Of a stretch of 44,480 nt of DNA, positions 15,979-26,500 are shown piece by piece. A program made the translations under genes and the position numbers. The notes under the pieces were generated by a model that saw nothing but the letters and a program-made list of their open reading frames with translations, did not search any database and was not told the origin of the DNA. The stretch comes from a virus, in IMG/VR virus record IMGVR_UViG_3300009151_004681, positions 1 to 44,480 of that record. The stretch is one strand, 5' to 3'. How positions within the stretch are numbered: the stretch's first letter is position 1; each line of letters begins with the position of its first letter.

Positions 15979-15996
15979 GGGCCAATTGGCCCTTTA
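15975..15996 (-). terminator. Rho-independent terminator closing the tail module
   Basis: A perfect 22-base palindrome, TAAAGGGCC-AATT-GGCCCTTTA, starts 18 bases after the stop of the last virion gene (16015). On the minus strand it is followed by CTTTTGCC and then a further T-rich stretch. The stem has six G-C pairs flanked by A-T pairs. As a palindrome it could fold on either strand, but the T-rich tail and the gene layout favour the minus strand. Confidence 0.7.
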
Positions 15997-16014
15997 TCTA
16001 AGTCGATTGTCCGA

Positions 16015-16989
16015 TTATGCAACCGATGCAGCTACTGTAGGTGTTCCCCATGTGGCGGTGAGATTTGTTGTTTCAGGTGGAATATACGTAACCACTGTGG
16101 CTGGTGCTGTTCCAAATGTAGTGAATGGACTGGCAGTATCAGTACCACCTGTTATAACAGAATTAGCAGCAGGGCCGCCTGGATCAACCCAAGTTGTGGT
16201 CAAGGTCAGTACTGTAGACGTTGCACTGGCTTGAATCCGTATGTATTGGCCGGTATATGGTGAGGTATCTGCATTTTGCTGGTAAATGGTAACTGGCGTG
16301 CCGGTAAGTGCATACCATCCAGTTGTGGTAGCTAATGTGTTTGGTGTGCCAGTTCCGTTAATCTTTGTAGTTCCGGTATAAGAAACACCATTAATAGTTT
16401 GTGCTCCGCCGGTTATGTATATCTGTCCGGCTAATGTGCCAGCCAAATCATTCCATTCTGCATCTGCAGGTAATCCGGTGCTGGTTTTGCTAAATGCACA
16501 TTTAATAATGCCGCCGGCATTGAAGAAATATCTGGCTGCATCGGCTGTGGCAAAAGTAACAGTGTGAGTAAAAGTAATAAGCCAGGCGCTGGTCCCTGAT
16601 CCAGTATTTGTGGTCTTAGCAGAACTACCAGTCCAGGTTTTATATTCAGTGCCGGACGATACTGCATTACCACGATTTGTATTACAATTAGTAAGATCGG
16701 TATTAAGAGCAGCTAAAATAGAAATAAGGTTGCTGGCAACAGGACTGGTTCTTGTTGTTATTGCTGTTCCGGTATGTGCTGCTATGCTGGTGATCCTGCT
16801 GCATAATGCCGACCAGTTTGTGGCAGTAACAGTGCTAGCTGCGGCCACAGTGCCCAGCGTAGTACTTTGCCCATACCCACTATTAGTACTGCCGGTGCCC
16901 CATATGCTATCTACATTTGCCCCTACAGTGGTACTTGCAAATCCATTATAGTCTGTGGCTAGTATTATGTTACCTGCTGAATATGTCAT
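16015..16989 (-). CDS. Putative virion structural protein (Thr/Ser/Gly/Ala-rich)
   Basis: 324 residues of low charge, dominated by Thr, Ser, Gly and Ala, typical of beta-rich fibre or decoration proteins. The first 60 residues (MTYSAGNIILATDYNGF and following) look like an attachment or trimerisation region. Residues 80-125 hold an alternating hydrophobic helix (ISILAALNTDLTN). The middle has GSGTSAWLITFTHTVTF and ARYFFNAGGIIKCAF, which read as beta-strands of a compact domain. Last gene of the tail module, 10 bases after the fibre gene, with AGGA 8 bases before its ATG. Probably a tail-fibre tip or accessory virion protein; the specific role is not shown. Confidence 0.65.
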   Translation of the reverse strand: MTYSAGNIILATDYNGFASTTVGANVDSIWGTGSTNSGYGQSTTLGTVAAASTVTATNWSALCSRITSIAAHTGTAITTRTSPVASNLISILAALNTDLTNCNTNRGNAVSSGTEYKTWTGSSAKTTNTGSGTSAWLITFTHTVTFATADAARYFFNAGGIIKCAFSKTSTGLPADAEWNDLAGTLAGQIYITGGAQTINGVSYTGTTKINGTGTPNTLATTTGWYALTGTPVTIYQQNADTSPYTGQYIRIQASATSTVLTLTTTWVDPGGPAANSVITGGTDTASPFTTFGTAPATVVTYIPPETTNLTATWGTPTVAASVA

Positions 16990-16999
16990 TCCACTATTC

Positions 17000-18358
17000 C
17001 TAGTTTATTGTTACAATGGCTTCTACCGTGCCACTATCTACATCTAATTTATCGGCCAATGCTCGACCAATTACATTAAATGCTGTGGCTTCTCCGGCAC
17101 GTGCGGCTCGGGCCAATCCCGCCCCTGCTGACACAAGACGATCGCCTTTGCAAACCTTACCGATTACTTGAACCGGAACACGTCCAGTCATTGCAATCGG
17201 TGGATGTGTTGCATCTGATCCAGCACCGCTGTTCATAAGATACGCCGCCTGGGTACTGATCACACCAAACACCCGCTCGCTCAATTCTTCCTGTGCTCTT
17301 GTTATTTCTTTTGCACCGCCAAGTTCCATTATGGTACCTGCTGAGTATACTGCATCTGCTGCAAAACGTTCAGCAACGTCAGCATATAGTGCTGAGGTGG
17401 CTTTGGCAAAGATTGTATTGAAATATGAGCTTGTGCTGCCAATATTGCCTACCGCATTGCTATTAAGATTGGTTAGGCCAAGCACACCAATCTGTCCGGT
17501 GGACCCAACAACGGTCAATGCATTTGTTGGCAATCCAGCTATATTAACACTCATAGACAGATTTCCGTTTGATGTTTGATTGGCAATAGTAGCTGCTGTG
17601 CCTGCTACACTTACTGCAAAGTCGCTGTTAGAACCAACTTTTAATCCGGTGTTATTAGTGACAGATAATGTGCCGGTGGTAGATGTATTGGCATCACTAC
17701 GCATGAATTGTGTGTAACTTAATCCGCCGACTGAGTTTGAATCGGTTGATGTGCCCTGGAACAGTGGGATTTGAGTACCGATCAATGTACTAAGTGTTAT
17801 ACCTGGACGTACAGTGGTATAGCCTGACAATGCCACTTGTGGTGTAAATGCGGCATCTTTGCTAACGATGCCGACTATCGCATCTGACACATATAGTTCA
17901 ATAACCACATGGCTCACTGCGGTATTATCAGTAATAGTGTTAACGATTGCGCCTGTTGTTCCTGTGCCTGAAGTAAACGCCGGGCCAATTAATAAGAATG
18001 CTGTTCCGGTCCAAACTTTAAGTTGTGCATTTGTTGTGTCATACCAAAGATCGCCTGTGACATTACTAGTAGGTGCGCTGGCGCTGGCAGTTGCTGCAGA
18101 AATAGTTTTAAATGTGCTGCCGTTGTATACTTTTAGTAAACTATTACCGCTATCCCACCACAATTGCCCAGTAAGTGGTGCCGGAGGTGCAGTTGTATTG
18201 GATGCATTTTCCAGTAAATGTATGAAGTTATCGTCTAGGAATTGCCCGTAACCAGCATAGTTTTTGCCCACCAAAGTCATCGAACTGGCGGTGTTGATAG
18301 TACCATCTGCTATTGAAGCAAATATTGCACCATCTGTTAGATTAATTGTATATGCCAT
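17000..18358 (-). CDS. Tail fibre-like protein with G2/IMC-like C-terminal domain
   Basis: The N-terminal 55 residues (MAYTINLTDG..., YAGYGQFLDDNFIHLLEN) look like the attachment part. They are followed by two copies of a beta motif: GQLWWDSGNSLLKVYNG (64-80) and GDLWYDTTNAQLKVWTG (102-118). The central part is a low-charge repetitive shaft. From about residue 322 the C-terminus, beginning YADVAERFAAD and including GGAKEIT and FGVIS, resembles the peptidase G2/IMC-type domains of phage appendages, which help trimerisation and in some phages cleave themselves off. Cleavage here is unproven. AGGATAAGG lies upstream of the ATG, and a late-promoter-like box is 42 bases upstream. Confidence 0.75.
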   Translation of the reverse strand: MAYTINLTDGAIFASIADGTINTASSMTLVGKNYAGYGQFLDDNFIHLLENASNTTAPPAPLTGQLWWDSGNSLLKVYNGSTFKTISAATASASAPTSNVTGDLWYDTTNAQLKVWTGTAFLLIGPAFTSGTGTTGAIVNTITDNTAVSHVVIELYVSDAIVGIVSKDAAFTPQVALSGYTTVRPGITLSTLIGTQIPLFQGTSTDSNSVGGLSYTQFMRSDANTSTTGTLSVTNNTGLKVGSNSDFAVSVAGTAATIANQTSNGNLSMSVNIAGLPTNALTVVGSTGQIGVLGLTNLNSNAVGNIGSTSSYFNTIFAKATSALYADVAERFAADAVYSAGTIMELGGAKEITRAQEELSERVFGVISTQAAYLMNSGAGSDATHPPIAMTGRVPVQVIGKVCKGDRLVSAGAGLARAARAGEATAFNVIGRALADKLDVDSGTVEAIVTIN

Positions 18359-18399
18359 TTTTGTTTACCTTATCCTATTGTTTGAAATATTCATATTCA

Positions 18400-18406
18400 T
18401 ATTTAT
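18400..18406 (-). promoter_or_regulatory. Candidate T4-type late promoter box (ATAAATA)
   Basis: CATAAATATG on the minus strand, overlapping the stop region of the preceding gene and 42 bases upstream of the fibre ATG at 18358. T4 late promoters use TATAAATA as a lone -10 element; this differs at the first base. The spacing leaves room for a leader of about 35 bases carrying the visible ribosome binding site. Single motif in AT-rich DNA, so chance occurrence is possible. Confidence 0.35.
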
Positions 18407-19008
18407 GCCGCACTTAGATTAGTCAACGTCTGAATTCTCAACGTATAATCAATCTGGATTTGGCGATTTAAACTCTTTTGCACCGGATGAAAAATAACAT
18501 GGGTAATCAACCGTAAATTTGTTGCTGATCCATTCCACACCTTAAGCCCAAGTTCATCAAATACATATTCACCATTGAAATTTGTGCTATTATCAAATGC
18601 TTGTTGTCCGGCCGGTTCGCCATAATCTAGCAAGCATGATACTAATATATCTGTATATACTTTGCCGGTTGTGTGTAACACAGTCATTTTATTATTTAAC
18701 GGATCTGTATCAGCAGCCGACCTATCATCAACTACTTTGGCGTAAGTTTCATTATACAAATCGGCATTCTGCCCGGTTGTATTTGGGGGAAGATAGGTAA
18801 TAACCCCAGTTGGATCTACCGAACTCCCACCGTTACGAAATGCCATAAGATAAATGTATCCAAGATCTCTATTGCTTAACGTCTGTGCCATTGCCACGGA
18901 TATATTTTCGTAATGGATCGCATTGGTTTTGTCCACAAAAACTTCGCCGGTGATTGGATTAAAAATCTTTACAAATCCTTGTATATGTGCCATTCCTGCG
19001 CTGATCAT
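18403..19008 (-). CDS. Phage tail/virion-associated protein (201 residues)
   Basis: Begins MISAGMAHIQGFVKIFNPIT, then GEVFVDKTNAIHYENIS, and continues as a beta-rich domain ending in LNRQIQIDYTLRIQTL. Resembles a family I know as recurrent in phage tail-fibre regions, without assigned function. The first ATG (19008) overlaps the TGA of the upstream small gene as ATGA and has GGAG 8 bases before it, so I prefer it over Met6. Its N-terminal segment is similar to the last 25 residues of the adjacent 49-residue protein. Probably a virion or fibre-assembly component. Confidence 0.7.
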   Translation of the reverse strand: MISAGMAHIQGFVKIFNPITGEVFVDKTNAIHYENISVAMAQTLSNRDLGYIYLMAFRNGGSSVDPTGVITYLPPNTTGQNADLYNETYAKVVDDRSAADTDPLNNKMTVLHTTGKVYTDILVSCLLDYGEPAGQQAFDNSTNFNGEYVFDELGLKVWNGSATNLRLITHVIFHPVQKSLNRQIQIDYTLRIQTLTNLSAA

Positions 19009-19154
19009 GCTCGTTGCTCCACAAATATTTCCTTAGTTTCTGGGTCAGAAATTCGAACAAACGCTTCAACCGAAATAGAGCCAGTTTCGTTTGGGCGTTT
19101 AGGTGACTGCACTCCGGGCTTGCTATCTTTGAGATTTTCATTTGTTTGTTTCAT
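19005..19154 (-). CDS. Small protein (49 residues) related to the N-terminus of the next gene
   Basis: Begins MKQTNENLKDSK and ends SVEAFVRISDPETKEIFVEQ followed by RA. The second half aligns with IQGFVKIFNPITGEVFVDK of the next protein: FV-[RK]-I-x-[DN]-P-x-T-x-E-[IV]-FV matches in order without gaps. Its TGA overlaps the next ATG (ATGA), and AGG lies about 10 bases before its own ATG, so it is very likely translated. The first half is hydrophilic and probably disordered. It may be a shortened copy, or a small partner that shares a binding edge with the larger protein. Confidence 0.75.
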   Translation of the reverse strand: MKQTNENLKDSKPGVQSPKRPNETGSISVEAFVRISDPETKEIFVEQRA

Positions 19155-19170
19155 GCTTTATTTACCTGGG

Positions 19171-20466
19171 CTACATACCACGCAAGAACCTTGCGGCCTG
19201 CGTATCTGTGTTCTGCAATGCGACTCCATCACTGGCTGTGTTTATTCCTGGTGCGTACCATGTTACTCCCTGACGTATAAGAACAGTAATTTGCACTCCG
19301 GCAACTGGTGCTGTATCAAACTGTACTGCCACAGGATTATTACCAATAATCGTATACCCTGTTAATTCTGTCAATAAGATTCCACCTACATATACTTCTA
19401 CCGCTTCATTAATCAACGTACTGTCATCACCTGCAAGCACTACATTATCTGCGGTAAACAATGTGGTAACACCATCTGCCATAAACTCATTATAATCTAT
19501 GTAGTTTTGGAATTCTTGAGCCAATAAATTACCACGACCCAGATCATATACTATGGCATTAACTGCATGTGTTGCTGCACCAGTTCCGGCAGTGCCACGA
19601 CGTAACCCAGATACAGTATTGGATACTGTATCTCTTGTGCGATACATAATACGCTCGCCATCAACTGTGAGCACACCCCAAATATTAATAGCAAGGTCTG
19701 GTTCTGCAAGAGCTGCGGCATTTGTCACATACATAACATCATCTGTCGCACCCAGTGTGGCTGTCAGTGTTGTGGTTGTATCTGTTGTGATACGGTACGT
19801 TGCTTGCACTCCACGCATGTCCTGGAAGATACGGAAGGCCATTGCACCTGGTGCAACGCTGTTGGTGAACAGAGTTATCATCATGACATCAATTGCATTT
19901 ATGACACCAGACGTTAATACTAATTCTTGTCCGGACATGGTAAACCCTGAGCCATAAAATAATCGATTACCATTCAGAGTAACCCAAAGCCTACTGGTGT
20001 CTATAATTTCTCTTTCTAATATGAAATTATTTACAGTGATAATTGATCCTGCTGCATAATCAAAAGACCCAGAAGCACCGTCCACTGTATCTGGTGAGTA
20101 GACTGTGTCATCGTATCCTTCTTGAGCTACGACATTTTGGGTTATAGGGCCAACAAATACCTGCGTTAATATATCCTGCTGGCGAGTGTCGTTCCAAGAA
20201 GTTACGGCTATAATGCTACTATCGTTAGGAACTAATCCGCCAGTTGCATTAAATGTCAACGTATTGCCGGTTACTGTATATTGGGCATTTGTGCTGACTG
20301 TGATTAACACCCGAATACCTATTGTTGGCGGAGTGATAAACTGTATCGCTCTTGGTGATCCACTTAGTGGATCATATGCTTCTACTGTATAAACTATTCC
20401 CTGTGTTTGCAATATATCGTCAAGATATACACGTACTTGGTTGTCAGCTATTAATGCAGCACTCAT
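19171..20466 (-). CDS. C-terminal continuation of the giant tail protein, separated by an in-frame TGA
   Basis: 431 residues from the first ATG, in the same reading frame as the 4421-residue ORF upstream. It holds at least three modules of the same type as in the giant protein: around RVYLDDILQTQGIVYTV, LWVTLNGNRLFYGSGF and VEVYVGGILLTELTGY, each followed by an AP..G/..I..V strand, like the N-terminal attachment domain of T7-type tail fibres. The ATG at 20466 has a poor ribosome binding site (TTGGA directly against the ATG), and its first module starts upstream of it. It is therefore best read as the end of one polyprotein-sized protein reached by readthrough, or as a fragment created by a nonsense mutation. 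Independent expression is possible but less convincing. Confidence 0.7.
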   Translation of the reverse strand: MSAALIADNQVRVYLDDILQTQGIVYTVEAYDPLSGSPRAIQFITPPTIGIRVLITVSTNAQYTVTGNTLTFNATGGLVPNDSSIIAVTSWNDTRQQDILTQVFVGPITQNVVAQEGYDDTVYSPDTVDGASGSFDYAAGSIITVNNFILEREIIDTSRLWVTLNGNRLFYGSGFTMSGQELVLTSGVINAIDVMMITLFTNSVAPGAMAFRIFQDMRGVQATYRITTDTTTTLTATLGATDDVMYVTNAAALAEPDLAINIWGVLTVDGERIMYRTRDTVSNTVSGLRRGTAGTGAATHAVNAIVYDLGRGNLLAQEFQNYIDYNEFMADGVTTLFTADNVVLAGDDSTLINEAVEVYVGGILLTELTGYTIIGNNPVAVQFDTAPVAGVQITVLIRQGVTWYAPGINTASDGVALQNTDTQAARFLRGM

Positions 20467-20535
20467 TCCAAGACGTTGTGGTAAAGCATAAGCTGTACTA
20501 CCATCACCATAATATTCTGCACCGGCTGCGCTTCA
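20467..20535 (-). other. In-frame TGA and 22 open codons linking the two giant-protein ORFs
   Basis: After NGIRA the frame reads TGA (20533-20535), then 22 sense codons (SAAGAEYYGDGSTAYALPQR...) straight into the 431-residue ORF. The GDGST...YALP stretch belongs to the same beta module as the following codons, so the stop interrupts a domain linker, not a natural protein end. The stop is followed by A. TGA is used as a normal stop by several genes here, so the code is not reassigned. CGA to TGA is a single transition. Confidence 0.75.
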
Positions 20536-23500
20536 AGCACGTATACCATTCACAGTAACAAACAAATTATCCGGATTGGTAAAGATCATTGCATTAGTAA
20601 GAGTATAAGTTAATACTCCAGTTACACCATTAATATATTGTGTCTGTGGTGTACTCCAACTATAAGCCACGGTAGACGAATCAACTGTGGTTACACCAAT
20701 TGCAGTTAAATTAACATAGTCAGCTGCTGTGTATGTTGTACCAAATAGCACTTGAGTTTGACTGTTTGTTAAATCAGTTAATGTATAATCTGTTGTGTAC
20801 ACTCCGTTAACAAATACTGCTAGTTCTTGTATAGCTGTATACATCACTGGTACGATAACTGTGTTACCAATCGTTGCACCATTGTATGCATTGCGAAATA
20901 ATTGATTGCCACCACCGATTCCATACACACTCACAGCAATTACATCACCATTTGACGCACCATTGATAATTGTGATGATTTGATCTGGCCAATTTACTGT
21001 GTAGTCTGTTCCAAGATCCAAATCGTCTGTGCTTGTTTGATTACTGACTACAACTTGTACTGGATATTGTATAGCGTCGGCAAAGCTTGTGGTGTTAGCC
21101 ACGGTATCGTATGCAAATTTAAATTCAATTTCATTAAATCCGTGTCCATTGCGATCCCAATCAGCACCGGGGGTTGTGTAGACACGCATGTCTAATGTAT
21201 CAAACTCGCTACCTGGTATTAACTCTTCTGGAGCATAGCTGCTAAACACGTCAATATATTCACCACCAGCTATATTAACATCCGTTGCTCGTGTACCAAG
21301 ATACGGATCAACAAAGGAACTTTCGTATATGGCGTCAAGAATAGCAGGGTCGTATGTGGGTTTACCTTCTGGACCATACGATAAATTATCAAATGGATTG
21401 ATATCATAGTTGCCAACATCAAATCCCGAATTTTGATCGTAGTTTACCCCTTTGACCTGAAGTCCAGGATATTCAACCCCATCAATTAATAATGGCAAAC
21501 TAAGTCCAGGTTGATTTACAGTTGGTGTGTATAGACCCATGGTACGATCAACACCACTTAATGTTTCGGGATCAACCAATAACCATTGATCAGTATTAAA
21601 TGTAGTTGACGAGTGTGTTATTTTTACGGTTGGATTACTAAAAAATCCACTTAGTACTACACCATTTCCTATTTTCGTACTTGTAACACCTGTTATGTCA
21701 TTTGTAAATCCAGCTGTAATAATTGGGGTACCTATTGAATTTACTAAAATTATTATACCGCCTGTTGTGTGTTCGAGTACTATGGCTCCATTACTATTAA
21801 TGCTCGCAATAACATACGGCACCGACGCTGCTGTAATTGCAGCAACAAACGCAGCGGGTGTTGTACCAAGTAATGTTGCTGTTACAAAAGCTGTCGTATT
21901 TGGTGTTCCTGGGGCGGACGCACTAATAATAAATTTATCGTTGACAACAAATGGTCCTGGCGTATTGTCATTGCCGGTTATAATAGTTGCACCAGCAAGA
22001 AATCTTTTAAACGGTGCATATCCAAGTGTGGCAGTTGAATCGACTTGTGCATACGTAGTACCTATTGCAATATTAATACCACCGCCAACTGGATCAAGTG
22101 CATAAATTGCCGATGCAGTGGTTTGATATATTACAAATGGGAAGTTAGCAGACCAAACTTGATTGGCATATCTAACTTCCGTACCATTTGCATATTGTAT
22201 ATTTGGTTCCCATTCTATAATAGTAGAAACATATTGATATCTGTCATATTTGATAGTTGTAGATATCGATCTTATAAGACCATTACCCATCACCACAACT
22301 GCACTTGCCCCGGCACCATTACCACCATCAAATGTTATTGTGGCATTAGTAGAATATCCAGATCCTGCATCTGTGATTATAACACCAACAACTTTTCCAA
22401 CACTGTTAATAACAGCAGTCATACTAGCCGGAGTAATGCAGGTACCTGTCACTGTTACAACTGGTGGTTCGGTATATCCCGAACCAGTGTTGACAATGTT
22501 CACATCTTGGATACTTAATAGATAGTTGTTGTACCAATTGGTCCAAGGCCATTTAGTCCATATCGTACTATCTGCAGCCGTATCACTGTTAAAATTATTA
22601 GTGCCAGTGCCCATTGCTGTACTGGCAGTATACGGCAGCAATATCGGACTTATGTATTGTGGTATTTCGAGATCAGCATTATAAAATGCAGGATTATCAA
22701 AGTCGGCTAAACTGCCTGGATATACATCTTGTCCATTATATGCTAACTGCAATTCTCGTATTTGAACATGATATGGTTTAACTTCTTGTATGTAATCTAC
22801 AACAAATTCTTGGTTGTCTCTGCTATAAAGTTGATATGGTATCAGTTCACGAATACGATGCTCTACATCAATTAAACTGGTTTTGACTAGCCACTGTGGG
22901 GCGGCGGACTCGCTCAGAATATAATTAAACATAAGAATCAATACGCGATTACGTTCTATAGCTAAATCATCGATTAATAACTCTTGATTAATAGCTTGGA
23001 TTATCTTGCGTGTTTCAATCACCGGTTCTTTGTCGAAATATTGTGCATCAAATACTTCAATGACAAATCCAAATCTACCAATGGAATAGTCCCATAATTC
23101 GGCAGAGAATGCAATGGTACCATCTTCAAGCCCAACCCGATCCCATCCAATCAATGTGCGAAGATAAATTTCATATTTGCCTTGTGCATTTGCTGTGACT
23201 TTAACGCTGCTACCAACTGGGACAGATATTGTATCTAATGCTGAGTATGTTGCTACTTGCGCAACTGGCTTTATACTGCTATTATATCCAGGCAAGTACC
23301 AATTGATGTAGTTCCAATAGTTGCGAGTATCATATGTCTGCACCCGCAACAATTGTGTAGTTTTTTCTCCGGTGACAGCATTGGCTATAATAACTGTGTA
23401 TATGGCCCAAAGACCATTATTGCTACTGTCAGAAACGATAAGATAGTTATAGCCAATAGGCACTATTTTTAAATTTTGATAACTAAGTTCTTCAAGATTG

Positions 23501-26500
23501 GCCAACCGTTTGTTCCATGCACCACTGGCAGAATTTGGTTCTGGTTCACTGCTATTCAACAATGTAAATGTACGAGATTCTGCCATTGGATATTGTTTTA
23601 TTATGGCATTTACTCTAGTAAGATAGTTTTGTAATGCTACATATCTGTCGACAAACATTGTTTGCCTTGGGCGGAATTGCACACCAATTTTTTCAGCATC
23701 TGACAGATTTGGATCAGGTACTTTTGCACCGGTGGTATTTACACCACAAAAACTATCTTGTAACTTGCGGTATAATCCTGTACTAATAAAACTACTAGGT
23801 CTTCCGTCGGTTACTAATTCATATTCAATATGGATATTGTCTGAATTAAGTTTCTTATCATACTCTATATGTAATATAGTATCCTGTGCTGAAATAAATT
23901 CTAATCCGTTATAAATTGCTATTGTACTTGCATCAAGTGCAGCAATATAAGGGATGCCACTGCTTTTTGGATTTTCTATGTAACGTGCAATGCCAACAGT
24001 GCTAAGTGTTTTTCCAGCTGCGGAGTTCACCGTATCAATTCCCGTAACCCAGAAATAATAATTAGTAGAAATTATACCATTAGACCCCAGTCTAGATAGA
24101 ACAGTATATCTAGTTGTTGACAATGGCGTGCCTATGCCAGCATATTGACTCGGTGGCGTACTACTTGCTACCCATTGGTAAATCTCGATTCGACTGCCGG
24201 GAAATAACTGTCCCCATCTACGACTGGCATACACAATATCATCCTGGTTAGGATCAATAAATCTTGCTGAGTTTGTATCCCACCATATTTGTCCAACTCG
24301 ATCCTGTGCCCAATAATTTCCATTATTATTTACTGCACCGGTATTGTATTTTGCAGGATCTACAGCACCAAGGAAATCAATATTCTGACGGGCAGCACCG
24401 AGTATCTTTCCTTGTAATGGATTGAAGAAATCAAAATATTGAGTCTTGGCTGATAATAGTCTATCATACATGTAGATCGAATCTAATAGCTGAACATCAA
24501 CAACCGGTTGCTGCGTATGTATCACAGCCCAGGCAGATGTTTGTGTAGTGTTGTCAAATATGCCCACACGACCATAATTGGCTGTGCTATCGTCAATATT
24601 ATCATATCCTGGAGATCCTACTAGTAAGCGACCACTGGTATAATTAAGTGAGGATCCCCATTGATCTAATTCTTTAAGTTCACTGTCATATATTTGTTGT
24701 CCAAATACTAAATTTCCCGGATTGGTAATTGATGGTGTGGCACTTGGTAGATAGTCAAATGTATAAACTGCTCCACTTTGTACAATTACGCTAAAGAAGC
24801 TTGTACTGCTATCATCAAAATAAGTAGTACCTTGGTCAAATGTTAGTGGCGTATACACATTGCCGCCTGGCGCACCAACTACAAGATTTACCGCACTGCT
24901 GTCAATGAATACTGCGCTGCCAAATTTAGCATAATAATCTACACGTGGACTAATAAGCGTCTGTGCATACGTGTATTCTTTAAACCCTAGAGCAGCAAAT
25001 GCTGTACCAACAGTCCCTGGCAGTACACTAAGTTTGTTAAATTCATCAGCAGCTTTATTATCGATAACTGATATAGTTAACAATCCTGCAGAAACAGATG
25101 CCATTACATTTGGTATACTTGCTGCATTTATTGCAGCAGCCAGGCCAGTAACCGTTTGATTTGGAGAATTGGGCACAGCAACTGCGGTATTATTAATACG
25201 TATAGTATCGCCATTGTTGAGCACTGGATTAGCAATAGTAGAAGTTATAACTCCAAACAATCTAGCTTGATTAATATGACGTTCAACAGAACCGGCGCCC
25301 GACAGTATAGAACTATCTCCAGGTGAGCCTACATAAATGCTGCAATTTCTACTACATACATCAGTTGCAGCGCCAAACAATGCACCGGCTGCTGGTACAT
25401 TTGCCGGTATCTTTTGTACCAATGTAAATATATTGCTTTCAATTTCTAATATATCACCAACAGCAAGTGTAACAGAGTTTGAAAGTACAACATCGGTTCC
25501 TACAACAGCAAATTGACCATTCATAATTTGCGCATCGTTTGTAAGGAATTGATTGTTTAATAGTACTGCCACAGGATTCACAAAGTTAGCCGGCATTGCG
25601 TAGGTAAGCTGTGTTGGCGTGTTGATAATATATCGTGACACGCTACGATCAATAGCATAGATAGATCCTGCAGAGTTAGTTGCACTTACCGTATCATTAG
25701 AACATCCGATAATTACCTGTCGACCATCTGTGGTTGTTGACACACTTGATCCAAATCTTGCATTAGCTGGTAATCCAGGTACTTTTAATGCACTGATATT
25801 TTCAAAATAACTACGGGCAGACACTATTATAGTTGCACCAGCAGCTGGTACTGTAACAAATACAATTTCCATTGCGTATAATGCGCTATCACTATTAAAG
25901 TCATAATCTATGTGTGGACGTTGTAGAACACCATCAACCGTGACTGTAAATGAATAGATATTTGTAACAGTGTATAGATATGGATCTATTGCAAATATTG
26001 TTGTATTGCTAACTCCGCTACCAGACTTAGTAAATCCAGTTATGCTACCACCAGCACCAATCGAAGTAATTGTTATGGTTATATTATTGGCAGGGCTTGT
26101 ACCACCATCTACTGTGGCAGCCAGGATTGTTATGGTATTTGCCACTGCATAATTAGTTCCACCTGCAGTAAGAGATACATTGTACACTCCGCGTGTGCGA
26201 TCAATAGTAAATTCGGCGCCGGTTCCTACTCCTGATGTAGAATTTTGTAGAATATTATAATAACTTTCTTGGTCTAATTGATATGAAGAACGTCGACGTA
26301 TTATAATTGGTAAGTTAGCCACTGGTGCTGAATTAAAGATTACATCAGTCGCACTAACTGAATAATCAACATTTAATATCTGTAACATATTATTAACTAC
26401 TACATTTAGCTGCGCATCATTGCTTATTTCGATCGTGTCAGCGTAATTATAAAATGAAGTATATCCTGTGCTGGTATAAGTCACTGTTTGATTATCGTCA

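Noticed and set aside
18959-19141. 60-codon minus-strand frame overlapping two genes
   Set aside because: The adjacent frame at 19005-19154 has ATGA coupling and similarity to its neighbour; this one has neither and overlaps the 201-residue gene out of frame.
20533-20535. Genome-wide reassignment of TGA to an amino acid
   Set aside because: TGA ends several well-defined genes here in ATGA/GTGA overlaps (for example at 2879, 2977, 7669, 14060 and 15635), so it acts as a stop.
20467-20535. Assembly frameshift between the two giant-protein ORFs
   Set aside because: Both ORFs are in the same frame; only a single codon separates them, so a substitution or recoding is needed, not an indel.
22045-22525. 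Plus-strand open frames of 91-157 codons opposite the giant protein
   Set aside because: They are reverse-strand readings of Gly/Thr/Val-rich repeats, which rarely produce stops on the complement. No start signals or recognisable domains.
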